In this document: positions 5,276 through 6,687 of the stretch, one piece after another
How the letters are laid out: the number at the start of each line of letters is the position of its first letter
Position numbering within the stretch: position 1 is the stretch's first letter
Source of the DNA: Clostridiales bacterium
GTDB lineage: Bacteria > Bacillota > Clostridia > Oscillospirales > Acutalibacteraceae
DNA length: 6,687 bases
Reading direction: 5' to 3'
NCBI GenBank assembly: GCA_021200075.1
Contig: JAJQGZ010000028.1
Span: forward strand, 1 to 6,687
Notes under the pieces: generated by a model
Told to the model about the DNA's origin: nothing
Database searches by the model: none
Seen by the model: only the letters and a program-made list of their open reading frames with translations
Program-made: the position numbers and the translations under genes

Positions 5276-6577
5276 TTATATTCTTTTTGCTCTGAGGTCG
5301 GTTTTGCTTTTCTTTTTAATTGAGCTGTACACAAACATAAACATAATGATATTCATTATCACGCAGCAGAAATTGGCAACAGCCTTTGCCCAGATTATTC
5401 CGTTAAGACCCGCAAGCTTATTGAGTATGAACAAAAGCGGAATATAGATGAGGCCCTGTCTGCCGGCGGAGAGAATAAGCGACTGCGCATCCTTGCCCAT
5501 TCCCTGAAATGCAAAGTTCAAAACAAATATTATTCCTATTACCGGGCCGGGACTCATAAGAGCGGTAAGCATTTTAACGCCGAGAGAAATAACCTCGGAA
5601 TCATCAATAAATACTCCGATAACGCTTTCCCTGAAAATGATATAAAACAGCGTCATAACCGTACCGATAACAACATTGCAGGCTATGCTGAAAGCAAGAG
5701 TATTTTTCAATCTCTTGTAATTCCTTGCGCCGTAGCAATATCCGATAAGAGGCTGAACGCCTTGCGCCAATCCGAGCTGGAGCATAGTTACAAGCATATT
5801 TGCTTTCATCGCAACGCCCATAGCGGCAACCGCATTGTCGCTATAGCTGACAAGCACGGTATTAACTATAATATTGCTCAGGCTCATTAAAAGGTTATTG
5901 AGGCAAGCCGGAAGACCTACTCCGATAACTCCCTTGGCAATTCCGTTTTTAACCGTAAACCTTTTAGGCGTGATACTGAGTATACTCTTGCCCCTGAGAA
6001 AATAGATGAGAAAATAAAGAACGCTGAGCACATTGCCGAGAACGGTAGCTATCGCCGCACCGGCAACACCCATATCAAAACCGAAAGGCATTGCAAAGCC
6101 GAAAAGGGAATCGCCCTTATCCAATATAAATATAGGGTCGAGAATAATATTTGCAATCTGATCTATGACCATTCCTATCATAGAATCCTTTGCGGCGCCC
6201 TCTCCCCTGACGAGGTTGCCCGTTGCAATGGCGGTTACTATAAACGGTGAACCGATCGCAACCCATTTTAGATAATCAACGGCAAAGCCGATTGTATTAT
6301 CGCTTGCGCCGACAAGATACAAAATAGGCTCTCTGAACGCCAAGAATATGACTGTCAGCAAAAGTCCTATTGCAATATCGCTGTAAATACAAAAGCTGCT
6401 TATGCTCTTTACCCTGTCGTTTTTACCTTCCCCGAGAGAACGGCTAATAAAAGCACAGCCGCCTACGCCAAAGAGATTACCGACTGCAATAAAAAGCATA
6501 AATAACGGCATCGAAACCGAAACAGCCGCAACCTGGTTGCTGTCGCCTGTTTGCCCTACAAAAAAACGTGTCGACAA
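5276..6577 (-). CDS. MATE family efflux transporter, 5' end frameshifted
   Basis: A multidrug and toxin extrusion protein of the MepA/NorM superfamily, an integral membrane exporter driven by Na+ or H+. The readable frame is 433 codons and rich in hydrophobic helices. Conserved family blocks include SVSMPLFMLFIAVGNLFGVGG then SRSLGEGK, the second-half counterpart QLGLAQGVQPLIGYCYGARN, and NFAFQGMGKDAQSLILSAGRQG near the C-terminus. The frame opens at a TTG (6577-6575) with no ribosome binding site, in the middle of what should be the first helix. The missing N-terminal residues (MTMALPSMLGML..VDTFF) lie in another frame just upstream. The frames separate at a seven-base run (6560-6566), where six bases would join them. 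The transported substrate cannot be inferred. It converges on the GH27 gene with a terminator between. Either a pseudogene or a gene with one sequencing error, further truncated by the junction near 6634. Confidence 0.85.
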   Translation of the reverse strand: MSTRFFVGQTGDSNQVAAVSVSMPLFMLFIAVGNLFGVGGCAFISRSLGEGKNDRVKSISSFCIYSDIAIGLLLTVIFLAFREPILYLVGASDNTIGFAVDYLKWVAIGSPFIVTAIATGNLVRGEGAAKDSMIGMVIDQIANIILDPIFILDKGDSLFGFAMPFGFDMGVAGAAIATVLGNVLSVLYFLIYFLRGKSILSITPKRFTVKNGIAKGVIGVGLPACLNNLLMSLSNIIVNTVLVSYSDNAVAAMGVAMKANMLVTMLQLGLAQGVQPLIGYCYGARNYKRLKNTLAFSIACNVVIGTVMTLFYIIFRESVIGVFIDDSEVISLGVKMLTALMSPGPVIGIIFVLNFAFQGMGKDAQSLILSAGRQGLIYIPLLFILNKLAGLNGIIWAKAVANFCCVIMNIIMFMFVYSSIKKKSKTDLRAKRI

Positions 6578-6634
6578 GGTTGTATACTATACTAATAAGC
6601 ATTCCGAGCATACTCGGAAGTGCCATTGTCATAA
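6567..6634 (-). pseudogene. N-terminal fragment of the MATE transporter, out of frame
   Basis: Reading the minus strand from 6632, ATGACAATG opens a frame giving MTMALPSMLGMLISIVYN, then LVDTFF, the typical first-helix sequence of MATE proteins. It becomes continuous with the main frame (FFVGQTGD) if one base is removed from the run at 6560-6566. Family members usually have 10-20 more residues before ALPSML (a KLL-type lead-in). None is readable here, because a TGA lies three codons upstream and the sequence changes character at about 6635. Confidence 0.75.
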
Positions 6635-6687
6635 GGCTTTGTCAAGAAAAGTGTGTAAGTTTTTTAAAATATGCAAAAGATTTAAGG
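6635..6687. mobile_element. Possible insertion-sequence terminus (IS256-like inverted repeat), tentative
   Basis: MATE homology stops abruptly and is followed by GGCTTTGTCAAG, then AGTGTGTAAG and an A/T-rich tract running to the window end. From memory, this pattern (a GTCAA core then TGTGTAA) resembles terminal repeats of IS256-family elements. The transposase and the other end would lie outside the window. TTGACA reads outward toward the MATE gene at 6645-6640, as reported for some IS256-type ends, but no -10 hexamer lies at the right distance. No target duplication can be checked. Confidence 0.35.

Noticed and set aside
6617..6645. Hybrid promoter formed by the TTGACA at the putative insertion-sequence end
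   Set aside because: At 16-18 bp spacing the sequence is CACTTC-like, with no resemblance to a -10 hexamer.
1..6687. CRISPR array, tandem repeats or defence cassette
   Set aside because: I saw no regularly spaced repeats, and every sizeable gene belongs to a known housekeeping, envelope, glycosidase or transporter family.

Overview
The window looks like chromosome from a moderately AT-rich Firmicute, most likely a class Clostridia gut- or rumen-type anaerobe. The clues are the rpsF-ssb-rpsR gene order, strong AAGGAGG ribosome binding sites, near-consensus sigma-A promoters, an S18 with a complete CxxC...CxxH zinc motif, and a tRNA with encoded CCA. The species cannot be fixed from the sequence alone.

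Left edge (1-670): two tandem minus-strand tRNA genes, one with anticodon CAT and then tRNA-Trp (CCA), share one promoter at 195-223. The Trp gene runs off the left edge. About 370 bp of AT-rich DNA without a convincing gene follows, then the promoter of the next gene.

Surface and cell-wall region (670-2537): a membrane-anchored transglutaminase-like protein on the plus strand converges on a minus-strand polysaccharide deacetylase gene. The deacetylase is broken by two single-base frameshifts in A runs and has also lost its catalytic-base aspartate (TFDDG has become TFYDG). The two stop codons overlap.

Housekeeping operon (2640-3790): a consensus promoter and a structured leader precede rpsF, ssb and rpsR (ribosomal S6, single-stranded DNA-binding protein, ribosomal S18). 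The operon ends in a strong intrinsic terminator. This is the best-conserved part of the window.

Sugar region (3810-5244): a single-gene unit with its own promoter encodes a cytoplasmic GH27 glycosidase. The catalytic Asp pair is present, but several sugar-contacting positions differ from classical alpha-galactosidases. The most telling is an Asp-to-Ile change that recalls the GH27 beta-L-arabinopyranosidase. A bidirectional terminator separates it from the next gene.

Right edge (5276-6687): a minus-strand MATE-family efflux transporter is intact over 433 codons, but its N-terminal part is out of frame across a seven-base homopolymer. Homology stops at about 6634, where the sequence changes to something resembling the terminal inverted repeat of an insertion sequence (tentatively IS256-like).

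Overall this is ordinary core chromosome with signs of decay in its accessory genes. I see no new multi-gene defence or biosynthetic system. The points most worth following are the GH27 specificity, the rpsF leader structure and the probable insertion-sequence end.
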